Part shown: positions 1 to 11,650 of the stretch, in pieces | Layout of the letters: each line of letters opens with the position of its first letter | Numbering within the stretch: the first letter of the stretch is position 1 | NCBI GenBank assembly: GCA_030435675.1 | Contig: CM059625.1 | Coordinates: 13,454,001-13,518,000 of the forward strand | Reading direction: 5' to 3' | DNA length: 64,000 nucleotides | Source: Steinernema hermaphroditum | Lineage: Eukaryota; Nematoda; Chromadorea; Rhabditida; Steinernematidae | Notes under the pieces: generated by a model | What the model was told of the DNA's origin: nothing | Database searches by the model: none | Seen by the model: the letters and a program-made list of their open reading frames with translations, nothing else | Position numbers and translations under genes: made by a program

Positions 1-2
1 AT

Positions 3-158
3 ACTACGGACAAAGAGAAATACCCACGAACTGTGCTTAACAACGGCACCCAACAAAACTATGGTGCCACCACCGATCACCAGGTCATGAACGACGCCGC
101 TCAGCCCGAGTACCCACCGGGCTTCAACGCCAACGACCCCTTTAACCCCGTGTGGTAG
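3..158 (+). CDS. unc-17: Vesicular acetylcholine transporter, C-terminal end (partial)
   Basis: This is the last exon of a gene entering from the left edge; it reads open from base 3 to a TAG at 156-158. The 51 residues are hydrophilic and rich in N, T, Q and P, as expected of the cytosolic tail of UNC-17/VAChT. They end in a P-P-G-F-N...D-P-F-N-P-V-W pattern, which resembles the C. elegans UNC-17 C-terminus (remembered as ending PAGYDPLNPQW). The protein loads acetylcholine into synaptic vesicles by proton exchange. The decisive support is context: choline acetyltransferase starts 545 bp downstream on the same strand, as in the conserved cholinergic gene locus. The tail alone would be weak evidence. 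Transmembrane segments lie outside the window. Confidence 0.75.
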   Translation, partial: TTDKEKYPRTVLNNGTQQNYGATTDHQVMNDAAQPEYPPGFNANDPFNPVW

Positions 159-702
159 CAAAATTGCAATAGAGAAAATTATAATATTGCTTATAGATTG
201 TCTATTGTCTTCGTGATACTCATAAATCTTTGTGATAGTTTTTCTGTCTACAGCTCTCGGTCAAAAAGTAATCACAAAAATCATCTTCAATCATTAAGCT
301 TTTTCCTGTTGATGATGTTAATTCCATTGTAGAGCAGCGATGAACCCGGTGAAACACCACTGCGAAGATTGGTATCAGGTCGGTTTCGGCAAAGGTCTTA
401 GTGACCTCCTCTCGTAATGACTTCAATTATACCCGCAACGCATTTGGAGTCTCTGGAGAAATTAGGAGAAACAAGCACCGTCTTATCTTAGCTTTGCACA
501 CCACCACGCGGATGCGCCCCATGTGGGTGCTTCAGACTTGGGCTCCAATCACACGCGGCGCCTAAATAGGACTGCTTCATATGCGAAATACGAAACAAAA
601 CCGGCGAGTGGGTACGCTAATGGCCTACAGCACCGTTAGTTAGTCACTTAGCGCCGCGCGCAACATGTCTCAGTCGGGCCTCAAGACGCTGCTCGCGCTC
701 AG
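159..702 (+). other. Spacer between unc-17 and cha-1
   Basis: No coding exon is supported here. In C. elegans this part of the locus is intronic in the cha-1 transcript, because both genes share a 5' exon. A splice-acceptor-like GCTCAG sits directly before the cha-1 ATG at 703, consistent with that arrangement. Short ORFs on either strand have no recognisable content. Confidence 0.5.
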
Positions 703-3700
703 ATGTCCAGATTGGCGCCAGCGAACAAATTGCGGTCGCCTGGAAGCTGCTCCACCGATGCGACATTGCGCAACGTGATACCATCAAATTAGTCGCCGGC
801 CTCTTCATTGCCTAACACTGAAACGACGGGAAGATCATTACTTAAACAGCAGAGAAGTGTTGTTGTCCCGGCGCGGCCACCGCGTGTCCGCCGGTCATGC
901 TGCGCCGCTTTTTCCAAAATCTGTTTATCCAAAAATCAAAAAAATTTCCTAAACACAGTTCGCTTCGAGTGGGTTATAGTCCTTCGGCCTGTGCTTATCA
1001 CTTTCGTTTAGCATGAGCTGCCGAAGCCGCCTGTTCCGCAGCTTCAACATACGATGCTACGGTATCTACAGTATGCAAAGGTGTTGTCCGACGGCCACAA
1101 GGGATTGTGTCTACAAGAGACAGAGCTCTCTGTGGGAAAGTTTATCGCTCAATGCGGATTCCTACAAGAGAAACTGGAGGATATTGCAAAGAGGGAAGAC
1201 AACTGGGTATGTTTCTTGTGCTCAAGGCACATCTTTCCGTAAGCAGCTGAAATTAAAAAATTTTCATTCTTCTACTCGTACCAGGCAGTAAAGTCACAAT
1301 TGTTCAGATCAACGACTTCTGGCTGTCAGAGATGTATCTCAAAGTGCGCACAGCCCTACCGACAAATACCAACCCCGCCTACGTTTTCCCGATGCAGGAA
1401 TTCAAGACCGTCAATGACCAACTAATGTAAGTTCAAAGTCTACGATTCTGATGATCGCAGTTTTCCCTTGGGAATAAGTTCAACTTTAATTTTTTGCGCT
1501 ATTTCCCAGAGTCTTCCAGGAATTTGTTTCACCGCATTTTTTTTTGCAACATAGGCGCTACCTCTTTATTTCTCTTTAACGCTAACTCTCCAGCTCTTTA
1601 AAGAATTTTTTTACTTTTGGGCAGTTAAAAATGATTGAAGAGAATTCTAAATTTAAAAGCATGTCCTTCCATTGATAACTCTAACATGCTGACTTAGATA
1701 CGCCGCGTGGTTGATACGTGGATTGGCGGAATTTAAGAACAAAGTGATACGGTAAGCTTCCTACAACAAGAACAGCTAAAAGTTTCGTTCAGCAAGGACA
1801 TCGATCGTGAAAATTCGACAGGTCGAGAAAAGGTCAAAATGTGCATGGAGCAATATGATCGCATTCTGAGTTGTTACCGCGAGCCGCAGTTTGGAATCGA
1901 CAAACTCCACTACCGGGATAACTGTCACGATAATCAGCACATTGTTGTGATGTGCAACAATCAAGTGAGTAGAAACAGCACCGCTGTATGTTAAAACTGA
2001 TAAATTAAGGCTTTCGCTGTCGATATTAAAGTAGATGACCAACTATTGGCGCACAGCGAGATCCTCTACCAGCTGGAACATGTGCATAGGATGTCACAGA
2101 ATCGTAATAAGGACGTGGTTGTCCCCGTGGCGGGAGGAAGTGTTGGTGGTCGAGAGGAAGCGGCGGCTTTTTGGGCCGAGATGAAGAAGGAGCCGAGAAA
2201 CGTGGAATCGCTCCAAACGCTCAAAGGTGCTATCTTCATCGTTTGCCTCGACTCGATCGACGATGGAAACGAAATTGGCGCTTTGAGCTATGAAGAACAA
2301 CTGGCTAATCGAGGACGGCACTTGATTAACGGCTTTGGTAGCGGAGTCTGCGGACTCAACCGCTGGTACGACGCCACCATACAGGTGAGCCTCAAATTGC
2401 CTTAAAGTCTTAGAGTGTGACGACCTTACCTACAGTTAATAGTTAGCAGCAATGGAATGAATGGACTATGCATCGAACACTCAGTCGCTGAGGGAATTGT
2501 GATAATCAACATGGCCGAGAGCTCGCTACGATTCGCAAAGGAAAATATGAAAAAGAAAATCGTAGGTTAAGGCATGCGGGTTCTTACATGTAAGGATTCA
2601 GATTACGGAACCTAGCTTATGCATTCAACCGAGACCACTGCGTTGGGCAGTGAGTCCGGTCGCCCAAGAGAATCTCCGGAAACAAGTTCACCTTTTTGAT
2701 GAGTAATTTAAAAACGAAAGCGGACATTAACAGTGAACGATATTTAGTTTGGCTTCTGATCTTGATATGAAGATCTACCTTCACAAAGCTTTTGGCAAGG
2801 AGTTCATAAAGGGATGTCGCGTAAGTCCCGACGGCTTTGTTCAGCTCACGCTTCAGCTGGCCTATTACAAGTAAGTTCTATACAAAAATTTAGGGAGTAG
2901 AGATTCTCGCACAGCAAGAGCGCAAAAAAAACATGTATCAAATGTAGATATAGCATGAAAAAATATAATATTCAAGGCTCCATGGGCACTTGGTGTCCTC
3001 GTACGAGAGCGCGGCGATCAGACGATTCCGCAAAGGACGAGTCGATAACATTCGTGCCAACACTCCGGAAGCGCTCGCATGGGTAAAGACAATGTGCGAC
3101 AAGACGAGCAGCCGAGAACAGCGAAGGAAAGCATTTGAAATCGCGGCCCAGAAACAGGCACTCGTTACAATGGAGGCAAGGACTCCAACAACAGACGAAA
3201 ATTTTTGGAAACGATTTAGAACATCACTGGAAACGGCATCGACAACCACCTTTGCGCACTGAACGTTCTCGCGGTGCAGGCTGTGGAGAATGGAAAGTTG
3301 TCGTCTCTTCCCGACATTTTCAAAGAACGAATGTGGACAGAACTGATGCGCTTTCCCTTATCCACAAGTCAGGTAAGAAATTCACAAGTACATAAATGTC
3401 GCTTGGGCTTCTTCAAAACCCATACTTTTTGATACAAGTAAAACATAGTTATTTGGTGTATTTATTTCCTGAATTCCAAACATGGAATTGTGGAAGACAT
3501 AACCTATACCGGGAGCACCTAAGAGCAGCGTTCGTGGCCCAAAGCCTACCTTCCATTACTTATAGGTAACAACATCCGTCAACATCCCGGACACCTACCT
3601 TTGCTACGGGCCTGTCGTGCCGGACGGATATGGCTGCGCCTACAACATTCTCCCAGATTCGATCATATTCGCTGCGAGCGCCTTCAGAAGCCACCCAAAA

Positions 3701-3772
3701 ACGGATGCCGTTCTGTTCTGCAAAGCGATAGCGCATTCGCTCGGTGAAATTGGAAAAATGCTTGCCGCCTGA
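703..3772 (+). CDS. cha-1: Choline O-acetyltransferase
   Basis: Makes acetylcholine from choline and acetyl-CoA in cholinergic neurons. The spliced reading runs through about eleven exons. The first is 703-774, preceded directly by an acceptor-like CTCAG. The second starts at 1012 with [11 protein letters not shown], the usual N-terminal signature of carnitine/choline acyltransferases. Later exons give FLSE/WLSEMYL-like segments, [10 protein letters not shown] and [11 protein letters not shown], which contains the catalytic histidine (about 2490). Next come LTLQLAYYK and [19 protein letters not shown], a block typical of ChAT rather than carnitine acyltransferases, then [11 protein letters not shown] and [12 protein letters not shown] near the C-terminus. 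The stop is TGA 3770-3772, with AATAAA at 3910. One intron (3176-3219) appears to be GC-AG. It belongs to the cholinergic locus with unc-17. The small exon around 1695-1750 is the least certain part. Confidence 0.92.
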
Positions 3773-4571
3773 ACCTGGATCTCAAAATGTAAATAGACCC
3801 TGTCAGAAAAGAAGCCAGAGGGTTTTAGAGAAGAAAAAGCAATAACTGAGCAGTTTAATCGACTGACCTTAAGTTAGAACTATATATGTTTATGAGTACT
3901 TATAGATCGAATAAAAAACATTGTAGATCCCACAAGTCTCTACTGACAAAACATTTGATGATGCCACAATAACTTGAACATGGCAACTTAAAAGTAAATA
4001 GTTAATTGCTTAACACATGAACAGAACGCGAACGACAGTAAATAGGTGTTTTTCAAATAGCTGAACTATACTTTCATGTTATTTGTCTTAACGAAATCCC
4101 AGTCTTAGCGAGCGCAAATATTAGTTGAATTCATCGAAATCTTGGTGGCATGTGTGGTTTTCATATGGCCGGAAAGGATAGGGGTGTACAGAATATAACC
4201 ATGATTACTGGAATGGAAAGCCACGTGAAACATGGTGTTTTCGCTGAAGCTCATTTAGAGCGTCTCCACTATTTCATCCACAAACATCTATGAAAAACAA
4301 TGCAATTAACGGGAGGGGAGTATAATTTGTAGAGTGTTGAAATATGACTTCGTTCTGGGTGTTTGTAAATCGGCGGCTTTGAACGGCTATCTGTGTATTA
4401 TTTTGTTTTACTTTCCGTGTTCTCACATTCCTAGTCACAGTCCCTCAAAATGGCACTTGGCGCCATTCCCAATGCACAACAATTTGCAAGGAGATTTGCG
4501 ACAGTTTCTGTTTTGACATTGAACGTCTTGAGGTCTGTAGGACACGAGGGAGAACGCCGCACAACGAGGCG
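3773..4571. other. Intergenic region
   Basis: Contains the 3' UTR of cha-1 with AATAAA at 3910-3915. A reading frame from an ATG at 4450 begins M-A-L-G-A-I-P and looks a little like a mitochondrial presequence, but I could not join it in frame to the gene that follows. No other feature is supported. Confidence 0.5.
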
Positions 4572-5346
4572 ATGCCCGCAAAGGGGAGTGCACGAGGGCA
4601 CTGGTGGCATCGGTTAGCACTTATTCGTCGTGGCGTTTACGAAAAAGTTGTTCTGTTTCTTTCGTGTGCAGCCAGATGTATTCTTGTTCAATTAATCCAA
4701 CTGTGTTTAGTCGGGGCAATGTTGAAAGCTGCTACTGTGAACCGTGACTGTACCACAGTTGTCGGCTTGATTCAATTCGGCAACTATCGTGTGGTGCCTC
4801 ATAAGATTGCGTTGAAAGTTGAAAACGACGACAAAACAAAAGAGTGGATAGTCCAAATGGAGAAGTACGATGCCATCAAATGGAACACCTTTGATGCCGA
4901 CAAGTGGCCCAGTGCCAGGGCTTCATTTCCAGCGTTAACGCTTCGTAATGTATGTCGGGGAATTACCACCGAAAATGTTGAGATCAAAGTGAGCGTTCAT
5001 GGGGTCATCTCATTTGACTCCTCTGATCCTCGGAAGGAACCGTTGATTTTCAAGAAAACGGACCCAGCAGTTACTGATTACAAAGAGGTTAGTTGCTGAG
5101 TACAGACGTCAGGGTTCACATGCTTCGAAGTTTCAGCGGATCTCCGTCAGTGCTAAGAAATCGGCTTCATTTAACTGTCCTATCAAGTACATGCACGTCT
5201 TTTTGAAGTATGCGAACTTAGACGGGCGCATTAGATTCGCCTTTTATCCAAACGCGATGGTCGCAAAGGTGAACGCAGATGAATCAGATCACTCCCTTCG
5301 ATTTTACCTCGTAGCCATGAAAAAAAGCGAAAGCGATTCTATCTGA
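4572..5346 (+). CDS. Unrecognised nematode protein, two exons
   Basis: I do not recognise this protein. Exon 1 is open to a GTTAGT donor at 5088 and exon 2 runs 5137 to a TGA at 5344-5346, joined after Y-K-E by a 49-bp intron ending TTTCAG. The N-terminus is uncertain. From 4572 the protein has a basic start followed by a hydrophobic stretch (about residues 27-50) that could be a signal anchor. Alternatively, the acceptor-like TTTCGTGTGCAG near 4670 would begin the coding exon, and an in-frame ATG lies at 4719. The remainder is soluble, mixed alpha/beta in appearance, with motifs such as GNYRVVPHKIAL and IRFAFYPNAMVAKV. A clean in-frame splice and an uninterrupted frame support a real gene; function unknown. 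Confidence 0.6.
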
Positions 5347-6045
5347 TTTTTGTATCAGTTAATCGATCATAAAATATTCTTCTACCTACATCGCTTGCTG
5401 CCTTTCCCTTTGTCACGTCATGAAAGGAAAGCTGTGTGAATTGCGAGGCGTAGTTATTCTTTTGTTGCCAAAAAATCTTTACCTCTCATCACTTTCTATC
5501 AAACAGAGGGTGTTAATGTCGTTTCACTGTGAATGAATAACCGTCATTCGCACTCGTCACCACTGGAACGCCAAATGTGTCAGGATACATGCAGACCTTG
5601 CCGACGATCTTCGATATCTTCCAATGTGCACATTTACTCGCAACTCAGTCGCCGTGTGTCAGCAACGAGCCAAAACAACGCGTCCGGTAGAAGCGATGCT
5701 GATAAAACTCCATCGCATAGCACGAGCGCCGACCGATATATATATGACTAACGATCAATGAGTGATGCAGCCACCGGCTGCTCGTAAGGTCAAACTGTCT
5801 GTGTCCACTCGTCATGCCTGCGGAGAAGGGAAAGGTCCCACTCGCATTGTTTATGTTTACCTCTCATCTGCCCTCTCTACTGGGGCTCACCGTCTTCGCG
5901 CAAGTTTAGTTCTTTGCGCGCGAATTTCCGCGGCGCTTTCAAAACGGCGCACTTGTCGGCAGACACAGCCCGAAATTCAGACACTGATTCACTAATTTTC
6001 ACTTTAGACACCGAAGATCGGTATATTGGCTGCTCAATAGCCAGT
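5347..6045. other. Intergenic region / 5' flank of the SLC38A9-like gene
   Basis: No independent gene is supported. The frame of the SLC38A9-like first exon stays open back to an ATG at 5914, so part of this stretch may be coding. A short alternating TATATATA run lies near 5738. Confidence 0.4.
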
Positions 6046-8483
6046 ATGACATCATACGGAGCACTCGAAAGCAGAAGGTTCGACGATGACCCCGAAAATC
6101 CGACAGATACCACAGAGTAGCGCATTGATATGGATTGCAGAAGATATCGTTATCATCATTTTAGAATTCATATTTCTGCATCGCTTCCAAGGCTTTCGTC
6201 CATCTTGAGCACGGACTACGTCGACCCAAACAGTAAGCTTTCACCCAAACATTACCAAATCAGAGTTCATTCCAATGGACCACACACGGCGCGAAATGTT
6301 TTCCTTCTTTTTTACTTGCAATAAGTTGTTTGTGCAACATCGCGGTAGCAGTCCATGATTCACAAAAATGTCGGTGGCTGATATATTGTTGAATTTCAGG
6401 ACAACGAAGACCTTATGTGCCCTACTCGCTCTCGTCCAGAAACGCATCCTACTCCTCGCTCACCTCGGCACAAGGAGACTCAGCTTCCATATCGGATGGC
6501 CACAGGGATCACAGCATGGCTATCCGCTACAGACTTTTTAGTCGACTCGATCCGACAGGGTCTACACTGGTAAGTAACTTTTTCGTGGGTTGTGATCAGT
6601 GACATCGTTTCTGCATTTCAGACTATGCCAAACCACATAGTACCTAGCGAGTTCTTCTCAATTCTGCCGTTTGACGACTTTAAAGACGAATCTGGAAAAC
6701 AAGGCAGCATTGTTACCATGTATGTTTAACTTGAGTTGACGATCAACTCCGTCTATTGTTTAGATTTTCTATCTGGAACACAATGATGGGTACAAGTCTT
6801 CTTGCCATGCCATGGGCTTTGCAACAAGCCGGTCTCGTTTGGGGCCTTTTTCTGATGCTCGCAATGGCCTTTCTGGCTCTCTACACTGCCTATAGAGTGG
6901 TTCAAAGCCCGGAGGGACTCAGTACGTTATTGGAGGCCGTCGATTTCTATAATTCTTTGCCATTTAGCTGTAAATGGCTCTGCTGTGGCCGAGTTCTCCG
7001 ATGTATGTCGCTATTACTGGGGTAAATGGGGAGAGATGATAGCGGTGATCTTTTCCATCGTGGTGCTTCTTGGCGGTGTCATCGTCTACTGGGTCCTTAT
7101 GTCGAATTTCCTCTTCTTCACCGGAAATGTGGTATACGGTTAGTTCGGATCATATTATACCGATACAACTTTCTCTTTGCAGAAGCCATTTTGCCCAATA
7201 GCACAACTCTTCCGGTGATGGCAAACAAAACGTTTACTTGTGACGGTAAAACTATTTCTTAGCGATCATCATCTTCATATTTCAATGTTACAGTTTACTG
7301 TCTTGATAGCGAGGCGTTGCAAACGTCTGCAGTTAGCGATTTCTCCGAAGAGTCGACGTTCGACAAGCTGTGGAAACTTCAAGGAACTGTGCCCCTTTAC
7401 CTGGCAATTTTGACCTTCCCCCTCATGAATCTGAAGTCTCCCAGTTTCTTTGCGAAGTTCAACATGCTTGGAACGATTTCAGTTATGTATTTGCTGTGTT
7501 TCACTGCCTCGAAGGCGTTCGAGTGTGGTTTCAATATGAACTTCACCGATCCTTCGTCTCCACACTATGTCGAGTGTTCGTTTCCCTCATCTGGAATCCA
7601 TTTAATCTCTTCATTTCAGTGTTTCGTTGGAATTTCCCTGCCCTCACTGGAACACTCGCTTTGTCATATTTCATCCATAACGCCATTCTGACGATTTTGA
7701 GAAATCAAAAGAATCCGGAAAACAATGTAGCGCAAAGTTACAAATTTCGTTCATGACTCCTTTATTCTAGGCTAGAGATCTTTCAATCGGATATGTTCTT
7801 TCAGCGTTCTGCTACGTTTTCATCGGTTTTATGTTCTTCGCAGCTTTTCCAACGTACAGGCGTTGTATATCTGATGTAAGTTAGTTGTATTATCCTTTCA
7901 CACCCCGTGTAGCTTCAATTCGTAAAGCTACTAGAATATGATGACAATTGAGAAAAATGCAAGTAAACACAAATCAAGTTTAGAATTTCTTGAATAACTT
8001 TGGATCAGGAGACGTCATGAGCGCCATTGCCCGTATGTTCCTGCTCTTCCAGATGATCACCGTGCTGCCGTTGCTGATGTACTTCATCCGTTCGCAATTC
8101 TTTTACACTGTAACAGGAAACGTCTATCCAGGGTATGCCGACTTTTTCGCTTCTCTATTCTGGGCTTTGTCTATTTTTAGGCTTGGACTTGTATGTCTTC
8201 TTAATTTTGTAGTTATGGCGATAGCTGTTCTCTTCGCCATGGTCTATCCACACGTCGGAAGTATTTTAAGGTAATGCTAATAACCTTTATTGTCTCTATT
8301 TATTGTAAGCGTTGTAGGTACGTGGGATCGCTGTCAGGACTAGTGTATATCTTCACTCTCCCATGCGCGGTGTATCTTATGCGGTTGCGAAACACTGGTC
8401 GTTTGTCGAAATGCCAGATGGCTGTGCACGGCTTCATTGTGTTTCTTGGAGCGGCAAACATGGTGTCGCAGTTCTTTGTTTGA
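6046..8483 (+). CDS. SLC38A9-like lysosomal amino-acid transporter
   Basis: Predicted polytopic transporter of the amino acid/auxin permease superfamily, closest in pattern to SLC38A9, which exports amino acids from lysosomes and signals arginine to mTORC1. The first exon (ATG 6046; in-frame ATG also at 5914) joins through short introns to a cytosolic N-tail ending IVPSEFFSILP. Next comes TM1 with the family hallmark WNTMMGTSLLAMPW (about 6775), then VCRYYWGKWGE and VIVYWVLMSNFLFFTGN, the same order as in SLC38A9. An extracellular/luminal loop carries N-x-S/T sites and paired cysteines (CD, YC). Further TM helices follow (TLALSYFIHNAILTI, MFLLFQMITVLPLLMYF), ending MVSQFFV and TGA at 8481-8483. 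About ten exons. No obvious break. The identity is strong; which nematode paralogue it is cannot be told. Confidence 0.88.
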
Positions 8484-8743
8484 AATTAAAACAACGTTTT
8501 ACGTGTACATGTTGTGAGAAATCTGTTCATAAGGGTATTATTAAGTTCAAAGCTGTTGAATATTGCTCATCACATTTAACTTCAAACCCAGTCTAAATGT
8601 AATAATAAATATCAAAGATTTCCGGTCACTTGAATTAATCTGCGGTCGTAATCAATCTGTTGCTTTCGCATTCGCATATTGACTTTTAAAGCTTACTATT
8701 TTGGACGATGTTATTAATTTGACTTTGTTTAGAAATTGATGCA

Positions 8744-10304
8744 ATGTTGTTTTGGCATCGGCTCGTGCGCAACTTCAGTACAGGTGAGTCGCCCCCGGTG
8801 ATCATTTAATTATTGTTGTAACAAGTCAGGGAAGCCCAGACAAGCAACTATGTTCGTCGAATGAAAGTGTTGGACAATTGGAAGATCAATGACCCCGCTT
8901 TGGCGCATCATTTTGATCGCTCTAATATGGTTGTGATGATCGATCAACGGCCATTGGTTACACGGTCTGGACAAAGTATTGAACTCGTGATTGGATCGAC
9001 TGAAAGTAGGATATGTAACTCATATGTAAGGTTACATTCAATCTGCGACGGGTGACAAGTTTGAGCACCTTGTTGCTCGCCGCCCATCAGTGGTCTGATC
9101 GCTGGCGACGTCCCCTCGCTCGCTCTGAGTTTTAACTTCCATTGACGAAGTCGACTAGCCAATATGGTGTTATTTGATTACGATTTGATTCGTAATTCCA
9201 TACGATTCGAGTTTTGCGTTGTTGTGTAAGATAAGCCACAGAAGGTCTCTTTTCATTTAGATATCTGCCATACACTTGCTGACTATGGACTTCAAGCTTC
9301 AATTCGCAATTCGGTACTCCTGGACGCGCTTCCTGGTGAAGACAACGAATTCGTTAGTATTATTACGCAGTTCCAGCAAAACAGTTCTTAACATTTTTAG
9401 ACTCCCCTTTTTGGTTGCTCATTGAAAACGCTGGAACCGCCTCGTGACAGCGGAATGCCGGCTGATGAGCCGAGAAAGCGACTAGCTGGTGTTCTAGGAG
9501 GCTCTCTCATTAATCTTCGATTCGCCATGCTGACAATGACTTCAGAATTGCACCGCAACTGGGTTGCGAAGGTTTCTAACTGACTAGGTGTCTCAGGCTT
9601 TACTTCACTGTGAGTTGCAGATGCAAACGTTGGCGAAGTGGTCTAACATATATAACTACTGCCCGAAGTGCTCTTCCTCATTAAGAATGCGACACTCAAA
9701 AACCGGTGCAAGCTGTTCACTCTGCGACAGAGTCTACTATCCGACGGTTTGTTGCAGAAACAGTCCCTAGTTAAACACTATGTGCTTACAGATATCGCCG
9801 GTTGCAATCGTTCTCGTGCATGACGAATCGAGCGAGCACTGCCTTCTCGTACGTCACTCAGGAAGCATGAACGGAGTCTACACCAGCATTGCGGGATTTG
9901 CAGAAACGGGTGAATCTTTGGAGGATGCCGTTCGCCGAGAAGTGGCTGAGGAAGTTGGACTTGAGGTAGACAATGTGCGATATATGGGTATGAGTCAGCC
10001 CTGGCCCATGCCCGACAGTTCTCTGATGACGGCCTTTGTTGCTCGTGCTAGCATGAATGACAAGGTAATGTTGGAAAATCATACTGTATCACTCGAGATC
10101 TTTCAGCTCGACATCGCTCCGGACGAACTCCAACATGCTGGCTGGTTTAATAAGAATGAAGTGCGGCTAGCAATTCAGTGTACCGACGCCGATGTTCACC
10201 TCAAAGGGATGCTCTCAAACAAGTGCGAACCGAACGTCCTGAAATACGTACCCCCATCAGGTGCGATCGCCCACAGGATGATTACATTTTGGGCAAATAG
10301 TTAG
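8744..10304 (+). CDS. NADH/NAD-capped RNA pyrophosphatase, NUDT13/NudC type
   Basis: Nudix hydrolase that cleaves NADH, and in this subfamily possibly NAD caps on RNA. A short first exon (MLFWHRLVRNFST, a plausible mitochondrial presequence) is spliced to the body. A zinc-ribbon-like segment CPKC...CSLC lies at 9660-9725. The nudix box is complete: G-x5-E-x7-R-E-V-x-E-E-V-G within GFAETGESLEDAVRREVAEE (9893-9960). It is followed by SQPWPMPDSS, the SQPWPFP-type motif that marks the NADH-diphosphatase branch. The final exon, open from 9780, carries the nudix domain and ends at 10304. Its stop is only 26 bp from the stop of the convergent acidic-protein gene, so 3' UTRs must overlap. Exon borders between 9000 and 9600 are approximate. 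Confidence 0.88.
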
Positions 10305-10330
10305 AATGGATGTATTTTATATAAATTGAA

Positions 10331-11034
10331 TCAGAAGTGAGTAAAATGTTGTGCAACAAGAACTGTCAGTAAAATAACAATCAAGGAGCAGGAGAGGGTA
10401 TTGGACCCATCGACCAGGGCTGGATGGTTTTCCTCGATCACTGTTATGTTTTCAATGGCTCCGGACGCCGCGACACCTGTGCCATCATTATCTTCTGTTC
10501 GGCCCAGCGCATCCGCATCTTTTTCGTCCTCACCCGTGGCCTGCGATTCGTCATTGCCATTCAATCGGTCCTCTCCCGACTTTCTGCCTTCTGATGTCTT
10601 CTCCATTTCTTTCCTTGCTGACTCTTCCTTCCTCACCGATTCCTCTTCGTCTATCTTCTTCAAGCTTTCTGATTCTTTTGACGATTCCAGAGACTTTTCG
10701 TCTCCTTCACCGTTCATTTCTTTCGAAGATTCCGAGGAATCGTGATCATCTATTACATTCTCTTTGCTTTCTTCCTTTGCAGACTTCGCAGTTTCCTCAT
10801 GACTCTTCTTTGTTCCATCCGATTTGTCCTCATCGTTCTTGTCCCCCAAAACATAGTCAACTGAAGAGTCATCGGACGAAGATTCATCTGAGTCTGACGA
10901 GTCAACATCTTTCTTGCCTAAAGTGCTATTAAAAGATGAGCTTCCCAAACAAAAAGATTACCTCCGTCATCATCAGCGTAGCTGCACGAACTTAGTAGTA
11001 ATAAGCATATGACTACAGTAAGCCATAACTTCAT
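10331..11034 (-). CDS. Secreted or GPI-anchored acidic low-complexity protein
   Basis: Exon 1 begins at ATG 11034 with a clear signal peptide (MKLWLTVVICLLLLSSCSYA) ending in an acidic DDDG. A short intron (donor GTAATC at about 10960) leads into a long exon rich in Ser, Glu, Asp and Lys: runs of SSDSDESSSDD, EESARKE and KESESLKK. The C-terminus is a hydrophobic tail (CSLIVILLTVLVAQHFTHF) preceded by small residues (DGSNTLS). That is the layout of a GPI-attachment signal, although a short TM anchor is also possible. The central region looks disordered and would be a good target for phosphorylation or mineral/cation binding, but that is inference. It is not recognised as a named family. Tail-to-tail with the nudix gene. 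Confidence 0.7.
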
Positions 11035-11491
11035 CCTTCAGTTATAAATTCACCCAGAACAGGGAGCGTTTATTCCGTTACTGGCACAGAATAGTCCTTA
11101 ACACTGAAAACTATTGCGGCAGACTGTCGAGTGCGAGAAAACCACTGTGAGCCCAACCGTACAAATAGGGATAATCCTTTGTTTTGTGAGAGTAACGGAA
11201 AAGGGGCGTGTTCGCGGCAGACAGAACACTGAAGATCTGCCTCATATCAAATGCGGATAAACATTGACCGGAACCAGTTTCTTCTCCTCTCACGTTCTAC
11301 CTCCCTAACCTTCCACTTTTGCACTCAATAACAGTAATACAGTGCGCAATTTACCTCGCTCATAACGTCAGACCAATTCTATGAAATCGATAACATTATT
11401 TCGAGTTGATACATTTATCATGTTTCATATACATCAGCAACATTGTACGTATACATATCAAGTTCAGAAGTACCAGCTGACTAAAGAAGTA
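11035..11491. other. Intergenic region
   Basis: 5' flank of the acidic-protein gene up to the first satellite unit. A 60-codon frame on the minus strand has no recognisable content. Nothing else seen. Confidence 0.5.
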
Positions 11492-11650
11492 TTCCAGGAT
11501 ATTTTTTGATTTTGCTGTTATCATGGTTATGCCAAAGTGCTCTCTTACATAACGGTTAAGACAATGGGAAACGTTCCAGGATATTTTTTGATTTTGCTGT
11601 TATCATGGTTATGCCAAAGAGTTCTCTTATATAGCGGTTAAGACAATGGG
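11492..11650 (+). repeat. 82-bp satellite, two outlying units
   Basis: Two units of the same 82-bp satellite as the main array, starting at TATTCCAGGATATTTTTTG. The first carries the CTCTTACATAACGG variant and the second an AGAGTTCTCTTATATAGCGG variant. The pair ends with GACAATGGG at 11650, after which unique sequence begins. Confidence 0.95.

Noticed and set aside
4572..5346. Major sperm protein
   Set aside because: First impression from size and two-exon layout; none of the MSP sequence blocks are present.
10401..10932. Long plus-strand frames rich in Ser and Pro
   Set aside because: Antisense shadows of the acidic low-complexity protein, which has a signal peptide, splice sites and a proper start on the minus strand.
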